64,000 bases of DNA from Flammeovirga pacifica (GTDB taxonomy: Bacteria > Bacteroidota > Bacteroidia > Cytophagales > Flammeovirgaceae). Made by a program: the position numbers and the translations under genes. Below the pieces are notes generated by a model. The model was not told the DNA's origin, made no database searches, and worked only from the letters and a program-made list of their open reading frames with translations. Positions 9,315-18,474 of this stretch are shown one piece after another (position 1 is the first letter of the stretch; each line of letters starts with the position of its first letter). Where the stretch lies: assembly GCF_000807855.2 (NCBI RefSeq), contig NZ_JRYR02000001.1:1915881-1979880 (forward strand), written 5' to 3'.

Positions 9315-11753
9315 ATGAGCACGAACTTAAGTATCGATTTTTCTTCTTCTTTTTGGAAAGCTAAATACCTATTAATAGATAGCAGAATGTTGACTGCACC
9401 TAGTCAAACTATCTTCTTTGCTTTGAGTGGTATTAAAAGAGATGGACAAGATTTTATTGATGCTCTTTACTCTAAAGGAGTAAGAAAATTTGTGGTCACT
9501 GCTGACTTTGATAAAGGGTATATTTATAAGGATGCAGCATTTATCTATGTGGATAATGTTTTAGTTACTCTACAAGAAGTGACTACTTATCACCGAGAAT
9601 TGTTTCCTCAATTACCTACAATCGGTATTACAGGATCTAATGCTAAAACAATTGTCAAAGAGTGGCTTTATACATTACTAGAAGCGGATAAAAATGTTGT
9701 CAAAAGTCCCAAGAGTTATAATTCTCAAATTGGTGTTCCTCTGTCTGTTTGGCAAATCAATGAAAAACATGAATTAGGTATTTTCGAAGCAGGTATTTCC
9801 CAAGTTGATGAGATGCAGAAACTTCAGAAAATCATTCAGCCAACGATAGGTTTATTTACTAATTTAGGATCTGCTCATGATAAACTTTTTGATAGTAGAG
9901 CTCAAAAACTAGAAGAAAAGGGAAAACTTTTTGATCAATGTCAGCATATTATTTATTGCAGAGATCATGAAGAGATTCATCAAGAATTACAAAAAAAGAA
10001 AGGTATAGCATTTCATTGGGGAGTACATAAAGATGCTACTTTACGTATTGAAGCTATTGATAATCAAACTGTATCTATCTCATTCAATCAAGATATACAT
10101 CAGATTGATATTCCTTTTAAGGATGAAGCTTCTTTCGAAAATGCAATGCACTGTGTAGCTGTTCTTGCTTTCCTTGAGTATCCTTTTGATGAAATCAATC
10201 AAAAATTAAAGTTCTTGAAAAGTCTTCCGATGCGTTTGGAGAGAAAAGAAGGAATTAACGGCACAGTATTGATCAATGATTTTTATAATAATGATTTAGG
10301 AGGACTTCAGATTGCTCTGAGTTTTATGGGGCAACATCAAGAAAACCTTCCGAAGACGTTAATTCTATCTGATTTACTTCAAGGACATAATGATAAATCA
10401 GCATTACATAAGAAAATAAATGAACTGATTCATGAAAATGAAATAGAACGTTTTATTGGCGTAGGTAAACATTTGATGCAATATCAAAATGAAATTACTA
10501 TTGATGGAGAATACTTTGCCTCTACTTCAGAATTAAGAAAACACATTAGAGATCATAAAATCAGCTTTCAAAAGGAAATGATTTTATTGAAGGGAGCGAG
10601 ACAATATGAATTCGAAAAGATTGCCTCTCTACTTCAAAGAAAAATTCATAGTACCCGTCTAGAAATCAATTTAGATGCAGTGGTACACAACCTTATGTTT
10701 TATAAATCGCAACTAAAATCATCTACTAAAGTGATGGTAATGGTCAAAGCTTTAGGTTACGGTAGCGGAAAACATGAATTGGCAAATACACTTCAATATC
10801 ATTTGGTTGATTACCTTGGGGTAGCCTTTGCTGATGAAGGAGTAGAATTACGTGAGAATGGAATAAGAACTCCAATTATGGTATTAACTCCTTCTCCAGA
10901 TTCTTTTGAAACAATGAAAATGCATCAATTAGAACCTGAGATTTATAACTTAGAACTCCTTGAGGCATTAAAAGACTTTCTGATGGAAGATGAAGGTGAT
11001 CAACTCTTTAAAATACAGATCAATATTGATACAGGAATGCACCGTTTAGGTTTTAGAAAAGAGGAGTTTTCTACCCTTTTAGCTACACTTAGTCGTATAA
11101 AGGATAAAGTGAAAGTCACAGGTGTATTTACGCATTTGGCTGGTGCTGACGAAGAACAACACAACAGCTATACTCTTGATCAAATTGCTCAATTCAAAAA
11201 TCTATCTCATCAATTAGAAGAACATCTAGGATATACAGTCATTAAGCATTGTCTTAATTCTGCAGGTATCGTTCGTTTCCCCGAACATCAATTAGATATG
11301 GTGAGATTAGGTATTGGGTTACACGGCATAGAAGTAAATCATATTAAACAAGATGATCTACAAACGGTAGCTACCTTAAAGTCTGTAATAGCTCAGATTA
11401 AAACCATCCAAAAAGGAGAAACTATTGGATACGGTCGTAAGGGTGTAGCAACTAAAGAAATGAAAATTGCTACTATTGGTATTGGCTACGCCGATGGATT
11501 TAATAGAAGATTTAGCAATGGGGTTGGACAAGTGATTATCAAAGGTAAAAAAGCCAATGTGATCGGGAATATTTGTATGGATATGACTATGGTTGATATT
11601 ACCGAAATTAATGCTTCTGTAGGTGATGAAGTAATTATTTTTGGTCCAGAATTAAGTATTAATCAATTGGCACAATCTATTGATACCATTCCTTATGAGA
11701 TACTAACCTCTGTGAGTTCACGAGTAAAACGTGTTTATTATTTAGAAGGATAA
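9315..11753 (+). CDS. murF-alr: Bifunctional MurF (UDP-MurNAc-tripeptide:D-Ala-D-Ala ligase) / alanine racemase
   Basis: This 812-residue fusion is typical of Bacteroidota. Residues ~1-440 are a MurF ligase, which adds D-Ala-D-Ala to the peptidoglycan precursor; residues ~450-812 are a PLP-dependent alanine racemase that supplies D-Ala. In the racemase, the PLP lysine is K478 (MVKALGYGSG) and the second catalytic base is Y725 (IGIGYADGF). In the MurF P-loop the sequence is GITGSNAKT (104-112), with alanine where the family normally has glycine just before KT. The gene has its own divergent upstream region and ends at a strong hairpin. Confidence 0.95.
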   Translation: MSTNLSIDFSSSFWKAKYLLIDSRMLTAPSQTIFFALSGIKRDGQDFIDALYSKGVRKFVVTADFDKGYIYKDAAFIYVDNVLVTLQEVTTYHRELFPQLPTIGITGSNAKTIVKEWLYTLLEADKNVVKSPKSYNSQIGVPLSVWQINEKHELGIFEAGISQVDEMQKLQKIIQPTIGLFTNLGSAHDKLFDSRAQKLEEKGKLFDQCQHIIYCRDHEEIHQELQKKKGIAFHWGVHKDATLRIEAIDNQTVSISFNQDIHQIDIPFKDEASFENAMHCVAVLAFLEYPFDEINQKLKFLKSLPMRLERKEGINGTVLINDFYNNDLGGLQIALSFMGQHQENLPKTLILSDLLQGHNDKSALHKKINELIHENEIERFIGVGKHLMQYQNEITIDGEYFASTSELRKHIRDHKISFQKEMILLKGARQYEFEKIASLLQRKIHSTRLEINLDAVVHNLMFYKSQLKSSTKVMVMVKALGYGSGKHELANTLQYHLVDYLGVAFADEGVELRENGIRTPIMVLTPSPDSFETMKMHQLEPEIYNLELLEALKDFLMEDEGDQLFKIQINIDTGMHRLGFRKEEFSTLLATLSRIKDKVKVTGVFTHLAGADEEQHNSYTLDQIAQFKNLSHQLEEHLGYTVIKHCLNSAGIVRFPEHQLDMVRLGIGLHGIEVNHIKQDDLQTVATLKSVIAQIKTIQKGETIGYGRKGVATKEMKIATIGIGYADGFNRRFSNGVGQVIIKGKKANVIGNICMDMTMVDITEINASVGDEVIIFGPELSINQLAQSIDTIPYEILTSVSSRVKRVYYLEG

Positions 11754-11756
11754 AAA

Positions 11757-11783
11757 AAAGCTCCTCAAATGAGGAGCTCTCGT
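11757..11783. terminator. Terminator between murF-alr and the converging lipoprotein gene
   Basis: A 9-bp perfect stem (11759-11767 with 11770-11778) is preceded by an A-run. It serves the minus-strand lipoprotein gene best and may also stop murF-alr. Confidence 0.65.
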
Positions 11784-11791
11784 TAATATTT

Positions 11792-12253
11792 TTACAATTT
11801 TCTAGGGATCTTTGCACCATATTCAACATCATTGTCGGTTGAAGTGTAGATATATACACCATCTTGTAACTTCATTTTTCCTCCGATTCTAAAATGGGCA
11901 AAATTTTCGCCTAGCTTAATAATTTTCTCTTCTCTAATGATTGCTCCACCTTGCTCATAAGAATATATCGCTTTGATGAGACCGTCATGAATCGTTCCTA
12001 TTAGTTTTCCTGAAATTCTTTCTGTATTTGACGTATTTCGATCTAACTCTCCAAAAACTTTCTCCTCTTCAATATTCAATTTTAGCACCATCGAATCGAT
12101 AAACTGAATCATTTCACCATTTTCTACCATAACGGGAGAACTTGTGATTACTTTTTCAAAAACCATTTGATGTTCTTCTGAATTAAAATCACAAGAAGAC
12201 AAATAGATTGTAACGAAAGATAGTAAGGTGTAGAATATTTTTCTACAAATCAT
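11792..12253 (-). CDS. Small lipoprotein of unknown function
   Basis: A 153-residue protein with a lipoprotein signal peptide ending LSSC, putting the lipidated cysteine at residue 21. The mature part is short, mixed charged and beta-rich, with no domain I recognise; its ending YGAKIPRKL and the internal GKLIGTIHDGLIKAIYSYEQ give no family match. The ATG lies only 19 bases from the 3' end of the class C group II intron, so its mRNA leader has been interrupted by the intron and expression may depend on splicing or read-through. Confidence 0.7.
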   Translation of the reverse strand: MICRKIFYTLLSFVTIYLSSCDFNSEEHQMVFEKVITSSPVMVENGEMIQFIDSMVLKLNIEEEKVFGELDRNTSNTERISGKLIGTIHDGLIKAIYSYEQGGAIIREEKIIKLGENFAHFRIGGKMKLQDGVYIYTSTDNDVEYGAKIPRKL

Positions 12254-12272
12254 ATATAAGACAATTGGTTAA

Positions 12273-12355
12273 ATCGAGTAGACCGCCCCGTCAGTAAAAA
12301 CTGACAGGGAGAGCCTCTCACACCACCGTACATACGGGTCTCGTATACGGCGGTT
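12273..12355 (-). ncRNA. Group II intron domains V and VI (catalytic core and branch helix)
   Basis: Domain V is 12355-12322 on the minus strand, 34 nt as in IIC introns. It folds into a hairpin with a 9-bp lower stem, a two-base bulge and a capped upper helix. The catalytic triad position reads CGC (12352-12350), the variant seen in IIC introns such as that of Oceanobacillus iheyensis. Domain VI follows as a hairpin with CCCTGTCAGT pairing to ACTGACGGGG, then CGGTCTACTCGAT to the 3' end. Confidence 0.8.
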
Positions 12356-12357
12356 GG

Positions 12358-13632
12358 CTACTTTTCGGTTGCCTTAGTGTAAATATCTATCATGGAAATG
12401 TAACCTCTTTGTCTTAACCTACCCAACGTAATTGTTGTGTTAAGAATAGGACTTTGAGCTACAGCCCAACCACCTTTTCGCGTTCGACTCCATGCATATG
12501 CCTGACCTTGAGGAATACCTAAACGGATTAAGTTTTTACGCTTACGTTCGGGTTTCTTCCAGTCGTGCCAAATGCAGTAACGAAGCCTATTTCGAAGCCA
12601 TTCGTCTAACTTTTTAAGTTTCAACTTGATGCTTCCTAGCTTAAAATAATTCACCCATCCACGTTGCACTTCTAGAAGTTTCTTGATGCGTTCGTCAAAA
12701 CTCATAGGTTTGGTTTTACAAGTGACCTCTTTTAGAGAATACTTCAATCTTTCCCATGCTTTTTGCTTAGCCACTAACTGAAATTTCCCTTTAGTACCCT
12801 TCTTATAACTAGGAACAAAAGTGTAGCCGAGTACCTCAAATTGATGCGGTTTTCTTAGCCCACTTTTCTCTCTATTTATTGGGAGTTTTAGATGTTCTTT
12901 TAGAAAACAATAGATACTATTTCCTACACGTTTGGCTGCTTTTGCAGACTTTGTGTAGATACTGAAATCATCAGCAAATCGTATAAAAAGTAAACCTCTA
13001 GCTTCTAGAGTTTGATCTAATTCATGTAAGACAATATTAGAAAGTAACGGACTTAATGGACCTCCTTGAGGAACACCTTTTTGTCTTTTCTGTAATTTCC
13101 CTTGAATTAAAATAGGAGCTCTTAGAAACTTTCGAAGTAATTTCATGACTATTGTGCATTTTACTTTTCTATACACTAGTTCTAGTAAAATACTATGATC
13201 TACTTCGTCGAAGAAACTTTTCAGATCAATATCTATAATTTTCTGATAGCCATTATTGATATAAGCTAGCGATGTTTGAAGTGCTTGATGTGCACTTTTA
13301 TTGGGTCTAAATCCATAACTATGTGTAGAAAAATCTTTATCAAAAATAGGAGATAATACCTGGAGCATTGCTTGTTGAATAAGTCGGTCCTCAACAGTAG
13401 GAATACCAAGAAGTCGCTTCTTGCCATTAGGTTTTGGAATTTCCACCCCTTTTATAGGTTGTGGAAGAAACCGACCTTCTAGTAGAAGTTGCTTTTTGAT
13501 AGGCCATGTCTTGTTAAGATGAAAGTGCAATTTATCGAGGGTCATTCCATCGACACCAGCACCACCGCCATTACTAAAAACACGCTTATAAGCGTTATAC
13601 ATGTTTATTTTTGATACAACTTTTTCTATCAT
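12358..13632 (-). CDS. ltrA: Group II intron reverse transcriptase/maturase (class C)
   Basis: A 424-residue intron-encoded protein. It contains the reverse transcriptase blocks in order: GAGVDGMTLDKL, GVEIPKPNGKKRLLGIPT, HSYGFRPNKSAHQAL, DIDLKSFFDEVDH, KGVPQGGPLSPLLSNI, and the active site FADD (usual form YADD, still with both catalytic aspartates). Then come INREKS and the maturase (GIIM) domain with RRGWVNYF-like RGWVNYFKLG. There is no C-terminal HNH endonuclease, as expected for class C, so mobility would use ssDNA or replication-fork targets. The stop codon ends two bases before domain V. It assists splicing and reverse splicing of the surrounding intron RNA. Confidence 0.95.
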   Translation of the reverse strand: MIEKVVSKINMYNAYKRVFSNGGGAGVDGMTLDKLHFHLNKTWPIKKQLLLEGRFLPQPIKGVEIPKPNGKKRLLGIPTVEDRLIQQAMLQVLSPIFDKDFSTHSYGFRPNKSAHQALQTSLAYINNGYQKIIDIDLKSFFDEVDHSILLELVYRKVKCTIVMKLLRKFLRAPILIQGKLQKRQKGVPQGGPLSPLLSNIVLHELDQTLEARGLLFIRFADDFSIYTKSAKAAKRVGNSIYCFLKEHLKLPINREKSGLRKPHQFEVLGYTFVPSYKKGTKGKFQLVAKQKAWERLKYSLKEVTCKTKPMSFDERIKKLLEVQRGWVNYFKLGSIKLKLKKLDEWLRNRLRYCIWHDWKKPERKRKNLIRLGIPQGQAYAWSRTRKGGWAVAQSPILNTTITLGRLRQRGYISMIDIYTKATEK

Positions 13633-14163
13633 AATCTACATTAAAAATTCCTAGTCTCTCTTCTTTAAGGCTAACAAGAAATTCCACTGCTGTGTCAACA
13701 TTTCTTGCCTCCATTAAAAATTTGAGACACTGTAACCTTCAGTCCTTCAGTAAGGTGAGTTCTCCGAAACTTGTCGGTACTTTTATTACCTACTACGACC
13801 TCGGCTGACTTCTCTTGTTGAACCTGCAACGAAGAGATCTCCCCAAGTAAGGACACCTTCTTTCCATTGATCACTGCTACATCTACATCATTAAGCCACA
13901 GCATAGTCGTGGAGCTAGATCGCCTTTGGACTTCACAAAGATGTGCTTGCTCATCCCATTAATGATGCCTCTTATGTAGTTTCTGTTCGTCAGTACCAAC
14001 TTTTGCCGTTTGACTTACTTCAGTGCATTCCTCACGGAAAACCACCTTGTCACTTGCTAATGCTTCGGGATCGTACCCCGCACATAAGGGACTTGCACCC
14101 TCTAGAAGATTATTATATCTTTAAAATAAAATAAGGCTGTGTCCATTTTGGGCACACACATAA

Positions 14164-14193
14164 AATAGTCAACAACTTACGTCATTGACTATT
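14164..14193 (-). terminator. Terminator-like hairpin downstream of folC; group II intron target
   Basis: A 9-bp perfect inverted repeat (14185-14193 with 14164-14172) with a 12-base loop is followed on the minus strand by TTTATGT and then the intron 5' end. It is ~80 bases after the folC stop and resembles a weak intrinsic terminator. Confidence 0.6.
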
Positions 14194-14275
14194 CATTATC
14201 TATGAGACAAATGTATAGTTTTTGTCTCTTCATCTAGCAAACTTGATGTTAAAAAATGTTTTTTGAAAGATTTGT

Positions 14276-15553
14276 TTACAACTCATTTATCTCTGCAACC
14301 ACAAAAGTACTGCCTCCAATAAAGATCAAATCTGTCGATTTAGCCTGTTCTTTTGCCTTAGAAATTGCTTGATTCACATCAGAAATACTCTCTCCTTTTA
14401 AACCAATTTCTTGAGCTGCTTTGAATAATACATCAGCCTCTAATCCTCTTGGAACATTAGGTTTACAGAAATAATAAGTAGCTTCTTGAGGCAACTTACT
14501 CAACATATTAGGCAAATCCTTTTCTACAACAACACCAAGAACAATATGTAAATGATCGTATTCTTCTCTTTGTAATTGATTCAATACAAATCTCCACCCA
14601 TCTTCATTATGTCCGACATCGGTAATAATTTTAGGTTGCTGTTGTAATACTTGCCATCTACCTTTTAAACCCGTATTATCAACTACATTAGCTAAACCTT
14701 TTTGTATATGGTCTTTACTAATATCAAAAGAATTATGTTCATTGAGGTAATAAGAAAGTGCAATCACTCCTAAAGAATTGTGCTTTTGGTAATCGCCTTT
14801 TACTCCAATTTCAGCCTCTTTTAAATAGACTTCATTTTTAAGATAAATATCCTTTTCCTTCCAGTGGAGATAATTCTCTGCAAATACCAAAGGAGCATTT
14901 TTCTCCTGGGCCATTTCCATAAATACACCCGAAGTTTCTGGTTGTTTCTGACTAATTATTACAGGAGTTTCACTTTTTATGATCCCTGCCTTCTCTCTAC
15001 CAATTTTCTTCAATGTGTTCCCTAACATGTCCATATGGTCCATACCTATATTGGTAATTAAACATGCTTCAGGTTTGATCACATTAGTAGAATCTAAACG
15101 ACCACCTAGTCCTACTTCAATAATGGCAACATCTACTTCTTCTAGAGCAAAATGATCAAAAGCCATAGCAACCGTTAATTCAAAAAAGGAAGGTTGAATT
15201 TCTTCAATTGCTGGCTTCACTTTTTCTACAAAATCAATTACTTGTTGCTCGCTAATACCGACACCATTGATTCGAACTCTCTCGGTAAAACTCTTTAAAT
15301 GAGGTGAAGTATACAACCCCACTTTATACCCTGCTTCTTGTAAAATAGAAGCCATTAAGTGAGAGGAACTTCCTTTACCGTTTGTTCCTGCTACATGAAT
15401 CGATTTAAATTTTCTTTCTGGATTATCCAAAAAAGAGCACAACGCCAACGTATTGGTTAAGTCTTTCTTAAAAGCAGACTTCCCATCCCTTTGGTACATA
15501 GGAAGTTGTGCATATAGAAAATCTAGGGTTTCTTGATAATTCAACGTTTTCAA
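14276..15553 (-). CDS. folC: Bifunctional folylpolyglutamate synthase / dihydrofolate synthase
   Basis: A 425-residue Mur-ligase-type enzyme that attaches glutamate to dihydropteroate and extends the polyglutamate tail of folates in the cytoplasm. The ATP-binding loop is GTNGKGSS (56-63). Further family signatures are SPHLKSFTERVRING, the EVGLGGRLDSTN motif and a C-terminal domain with DVGHNEDG. Length and order of domains are normal. The upstream neighbour on the same strand is an AlkD-like gene 117 bases away. Its transcript probably ends at the hairpin 14164-14193, now followed by the group II intron. Confidence 0.95.
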   Translation of the reverse strand: MKTLNYQETLDFLYAQLPMYQRDGKSAFKKDLTNTLALCSFLDNPERKFKSIHVAGTNGKGSSSHLMASILQEAGYKVGLYTSPHLKSFTERVRINGVGISEQQVIDFVEKVKPAIEEIQPSFFELTVAMAFDHFALEEVDVAIIEVGLGGRLDSTNVIKPEACLITNIGMDHMDMLGNTLKKIGREKAGIIKSETPVIISQKQPETSGVFMEMAQEKNAPLVFAENYLHWKEKDIYLKNEVYLKEAEIGVKGDYQKHNSLGVIALSYYLNEHNSFDISKDHIQKGLANVVDNTGLKGRWQVLQQQPKIITDVGHNEDGWRFVLNQLQREEYDHLHIVLGVVVEKDLPNMLSKLPQEATYYFCKPNVPRGLEADVLFKAAQEIGLKGESISDVNQAISKAKEQAKSTDLIFIGGSTFVVAEINEL

Positions 15554-15626
15554 TATTTATTCTGAACGACTAGGGAAAGCTAAAAGGTGAGATCTGTACC
15601 CATAAACACAAAAAATGCCTATTACT

Positions 15627-15651
15627 AAATGATTATAGGGGGCAATCATTT
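15627..15651. repeat. Perfect 8-bp inverted repeat between the AlkD-like gene and folC
   Basis: AAATGATT (15627-15634) pairs with AATCATTT (15644-15651) across a 9-base loop. There is no T-run, so it may be a weak terminator, an mRNA processing structure or a protein site. Confidence 0.35.
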
Positions 15652-15670
15652 CACTACCTCTGCAATCTAT

Positions 15671-16378
15671 TTAACACCTCGTACTTTTCTTTTTCTTCCC
15701 TACTCTATCCATTGATCTAACTTTCAATATATAATCTTCAGCTAACGGAACTTTACAACTTGTTTTGCCCATATTTACAGACACTTTACCAATAGTTTTA
15801 CCTACAGCTAAAGCTCTTTCTGATAAGCTTTCAACATATGCTCCTACTGAAATCACAAACCCATTAAGGCTATAACGTACCCTATTTTTTTGGTCGTGAA
15901 TCTTATTTTCTGCAAAAGTAAGTAATTCTTCAATTTTTAAAAGATCTATTTCATCATCATTATGAATTGATAAATAACCCGCTAATGTACACCAACCTGC
16001 ACTACAAATAAATTCTTCGTCAGATTGTATCCATTCTAATCCTAATTCCCAACCAAATGAAGTAGAAGCCACAACACCTGCTATAGCATAATCACTAATC
16101 ATATACCATGTTGCGCCTTGTGCCCATTCTTGCATTTCTTCTTTGGTGGCTAATTTTGGGTCGGCAATCATACCTGCAAGATATTGTGCATCAGAATTTC
16201 CCGTATCAAATAATTCTAACGCCAATTGATGATTGACTTTAATCTTCTTTTGTAACTTTTTCAGATCGCCTACCTTCACTCCAAAAAAGGGTTCAGGGGC
16301 ACCATGATTCATATAAATTCGCTTTGTACCTTCATTACCGAATTGATACAAAGCATCCATCACTTCATTTAATTCCAT
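15671..16378 (-). CDS. AlkD-like DNA alkylation repair protein
   Basis: A 235-residue helical protein of the DNA alkylation repair (AlkC/AlkD, HEAT-like repeat) family, which removes positively charged alkylated bases such as 3- and 7-methylpurines. Recognisable family parts are HGAPEPFFGVKVGDLKKLQKK near residues 25-45, LFDTGNSDAQYLAGMIAD, and the helix pair around GWCTLAGYLS. The C-terminal RMDRVGKKKKSTRC is strongly basic, suiting DNA contact. The start lies 4 bases after the ribD stop, so the two form a probable operon. Substrate range is unknown. Confidence 0.8.
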   Translation of the reverse strand: MELNEVMDALYQFGNEGTKRIYMNHGAPEPFFGVKVGDLKKLQKKIKVNHQLALELFDTGNSDAQYLAGMIADPKLATKEEMQEWAQGATWYMISDYAIAGVVASTSFGWELGLEWIQSDEEFICSAGWCTLAGYLSIHNDDEIDLLKIEELLTFAENKIHDQKNRVRYSLNGFVISVGAYVESLSERALAVGKTIGKVSVNMGKTSCKVPLAEDYILKVRSMDRVGKKKKSTRC

Positions 16379-16382
16379 AGTA

Positions 16383-17420
16383 TCAGTCTTTTAAACGATA
16401 ATATATAGAATAATCATCACCTAAGATATTTTTAGCCTTTACTTTCTCTTTATTCGTTAAAAGAGGAGCTGAAATTCCTTTTCCAAATTTTGAAGTAGAT
16501 GATGTAAACACATGTGCTTCATCCCAAAGTCTTTGATCAATAAACTGTTGAAGGACAAAACTGCCTCCTTCAATAATCACAGAATGTATTTTTCTTTCAA
16601 ATAGATCATTCAATAATGAAGAAAAGAAATCATCCTCTTTTAGAGCGATATATTTTAAATGGTCAGTTTCTTTCGACTTTTCAATATTATATACTAAAGT
16701 TTCTACAGATTGATCAAACAAATGATATGATAATGGAAGGCTTAAATAACGATCTATCACAATTCTGATAGGATGACTCCCCGTCCAATCTCTTACCGTT
16801 AAAGACGGATTGTCGTACAAAGCTGTATTCTTACCCACTAAAATAGCATCTTCTTCTGCTCTTAGTTTATGGACTAATTGTCTTGATTGAGCATTACTAA
16901 TCCACTTAGAGTCAAAGTTTTCCCTAGCTACAAATCCATCTGCTGTTTGAGCATATTTTAGAATAACATAGGGTTGCTTTTGTAGCATGGCTTTAAAAAA
17001 CCTCTTATTCACTTCAAACCCTTCATCCTCTAGAAGTTTGGTTTCTACCTCAATACCTGCGTCCTCTAATTTTTTAATCCCTCTACCTGCTACTAATGGA
17101 TTCGGATCTAAATTACATACATAAACCTTTTTAAAACGATGTTTTACTAAAAGGTCAGCACAAGGTGGCGTTTTACCATAATGACTGCATGGTTCTAATG
17201 TTACATACATTTCAGCATCTTGAAGTAATGCTAAATCCTCCGTTTTTACAGATGCTACAGCATTTACTTCTGCATGAGGTTCACCATACTTTTTATGATA
17301 GCCTTCGCCAATAATTGTATCATTATATACTATAACAGCCCCTACCATAGGGTTGGGACTCACATTACCTTTACCCAATTGTGCCAACTGAAGTGCACGT
17401 TGCATGTACTTTTCTTTCAT
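16383..17420 (-). CDS. ribD: Riboflavin biosynthesis bifunctional deaminase/reductase
   Basis: RibD performs the second and third steps of riboflavin synthesis from GTP: deamination of the diaminopyrimidine and NADPH-dependent reduction of its ribose. The 345-residue protein has the cytidine-deaminase-type zinc site HAE (49-51) and PCSHYGKTPPC (77-87) in the N-terminal domain. The C-terminal RibD reductase domain begins near residue 147 (YVILKYAQTADG) and includes SKWISN and VIIEGG. Length is close to the usual ~360. Other rib genes are not in the window. It appears to head a two-gene unit with the AlkD-like gene. Confidence 0.95.
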   Translation of the reverse strand: MKEKYMQRALQLAQLGKGNVSPNPMVGAVIVYNDTIIGEGYHKKYGEPHAEVNAVASVKTEDLALLQDAEMYVTLEPCSHYGKTPPCADLLVKHRFKKVYVCNLDPNPLVAGRGIKKLEDAGIEVETKLLEDEGFEVNKRFFKAMLQKQPYVILKYAQTADGFVARENFDSKWISNAQSRQLVHKLRAEEDAILVGKNTALYDNPSLTVRDWTGSHPIRIVIDRYLSLPLSYHLFDQSVETLVYNIEKSKETDHLKYIALKEDDFFSSLLNDLFERKIHSVIIEGGSFVLQQFIDQRLWDEAHVFTSSTSKFGKGISAPLLTNKEKVKAKNILGDDYSIYYRLKD

Positions 17421-17571
17421 CCGGATCGTATTTTAAACGAATTTACAACTTCCGATTGGTGAGAAAAAAAAATGATATCGTTTTTAAAGTATTTAATAGA
17501 ATGATTTATGAATACTTACGGAAAAGCGATAATTTGTCCTTTTCAAAATCGATTTCTTATCAAACATTTTT

Positions 17572-18474
17572 ATGGCCATCTTATTTGATCATCATATTGA
17601 AACTACACCAGAGAAAGTCAGAATATTAGATTACTTGATAAAAAGTGATGCGTCTTTAAACACTAGAAATGGTTTAAAAAAAGCATTCAAACAAGATAGA
17701 ATTACTTTAAATGGTACTGTAGCAAAAGGACATGAATGGATCGGTTCAGGTGACCATATTATCATACATGAAGAAGAAGCTACCCCCCCTAAAGTATTTG
17801 AGTTAAAATTGGATGTTTTATTTGAAGATGATGACTTGGCAGTTGTTTACAAACCTGCCGGACACCCTGTGAGTGGTAATCAATTTAAAACCATAGAAAA
17901 TGCCTTAGTTTATAACTTAACACCTACTACAAAAGCTGATAAATTGTTATGGCCTAAACCTTGTCATCGGTTAGACGCACCAACATCTGGCGTGTTATTA
18001 ATTGCAAAGACTAGAAAGGTAAGAGTAGATTTAGGAGATCAATTTGAAAGCAAAGAAATCAAAAAGAAATATACCGCTGTAGTTATGGGTTGTTTGGAAG
18101 GAAGTGATGATATTCATACACCTTTGGATGGAAAAGAATGTCATAGCAGCTACACTTCATTAAAAGTTATCTCTTCTTTACGTTCAGGGCATCTTACTTT
18201 AGTACAACTTAGTCCCCATACAGGCAGAACACATCAATTAAGAAAACATATGGCTGGAATTGGCCACCCAATTGTTGGCGATACTCTTTACGGTGAAAAA
18301 GGAAATACTCTTGAGGGAAAAGGGCTTTTTTTAAGTTCTACCGAGATCAAGTTTCGACATCCTGTATCGAATGAAATGCAAGAAATAAAAAGTCCCTATC
18401 CCAAAAAGTTTGATACTCTTTTTGAGAGAGAGACGAAAATGTGGGAGAAATTTAAAGGTAATACATCAAATTAA
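17572..18474 (+). CDS. RluA-family 23S rRNA/tRNA pseudouridine synthase
   Basis: A 300-residue enzyme that isomerises uridine to pseudouridine in a structured RNA. An S4-like RNA-binding segment covers residues ~15-70 (KKAFKQDRITLNGTVAKG). The catalytic domain starts at ~80 with VLFEDDDLAVVYKPAG. The active-site motif is HRLDAPTSG (132-140) with catalytic D135, the HRLD form of the RluA group; the C-terminal part has HTGRTHQLRKHMA. The exact target uridine cannot be predicted. It diverges from ribD, and its last 9 bases overlap the converging hydrolase gene. Confidence 0.9.
   Translation: MAILFDHHIETTPEKVRILDYLIKSDASLNTRNGLKKAFKQDRITLNGTVAKGHEWIGSGDHIIIHEEEATPPKVFELKLDVLFEDDDLAVVYKPAGHPVSGNQFKTIENALVYNLTPTTKADKLLWPKPCHRLDAPTSGVLLIAKTRKVRVDLGDQFESKEIKKKYTAVVMGCLEGSDDIHTPLDGKECHSSYTSLKVISSLRSGHLTLVQLSPHTGRTHQLRKHMAGIGHPIVGDTLYGEKGNTLEGKGLFLSSTEIKFRHPVSNEMQEIKSPYPKKFDTLFERETKMWEKFKGNTSN

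Larger units (their letters stand above)
12273..14157 (-). mobile_element. Class C (IIC) group II intron, apparently full length
   Basis: A retroelement of about 1885 nt. On the minus strand it opens with GTGTGCCC (14157 downward), matching the group II 5' consensus GUGYG, and contains the domain I signature GGGTGCAAGTCCC (about 14106-14094). It carries the maturase ORF in domain IV, then domains V and VI, and ends in AT at 12274-12273 as expected for a 3' AY. The 5' boundary could be two bases further out because of a GTGTGTG run. The 5' exon is a terminator-like hairpin (14164-14193), the known preference of IIC introns. All parts look intact, so it may still be active. Confidence 0.88.

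Noticed and set aside
12254-12357. Possible riboswitch or tRNA-like fold before the lipoprotein gene
   Set aside because: The structure is domains V and VI of the group II intron.
13695-14134. Two short ORFs (minus strand 13695-13904; plus strand 13943-14134)
   Set aside because: Both lie in the 5' RNA domains of the group II intron and show no protein-like composition or family.
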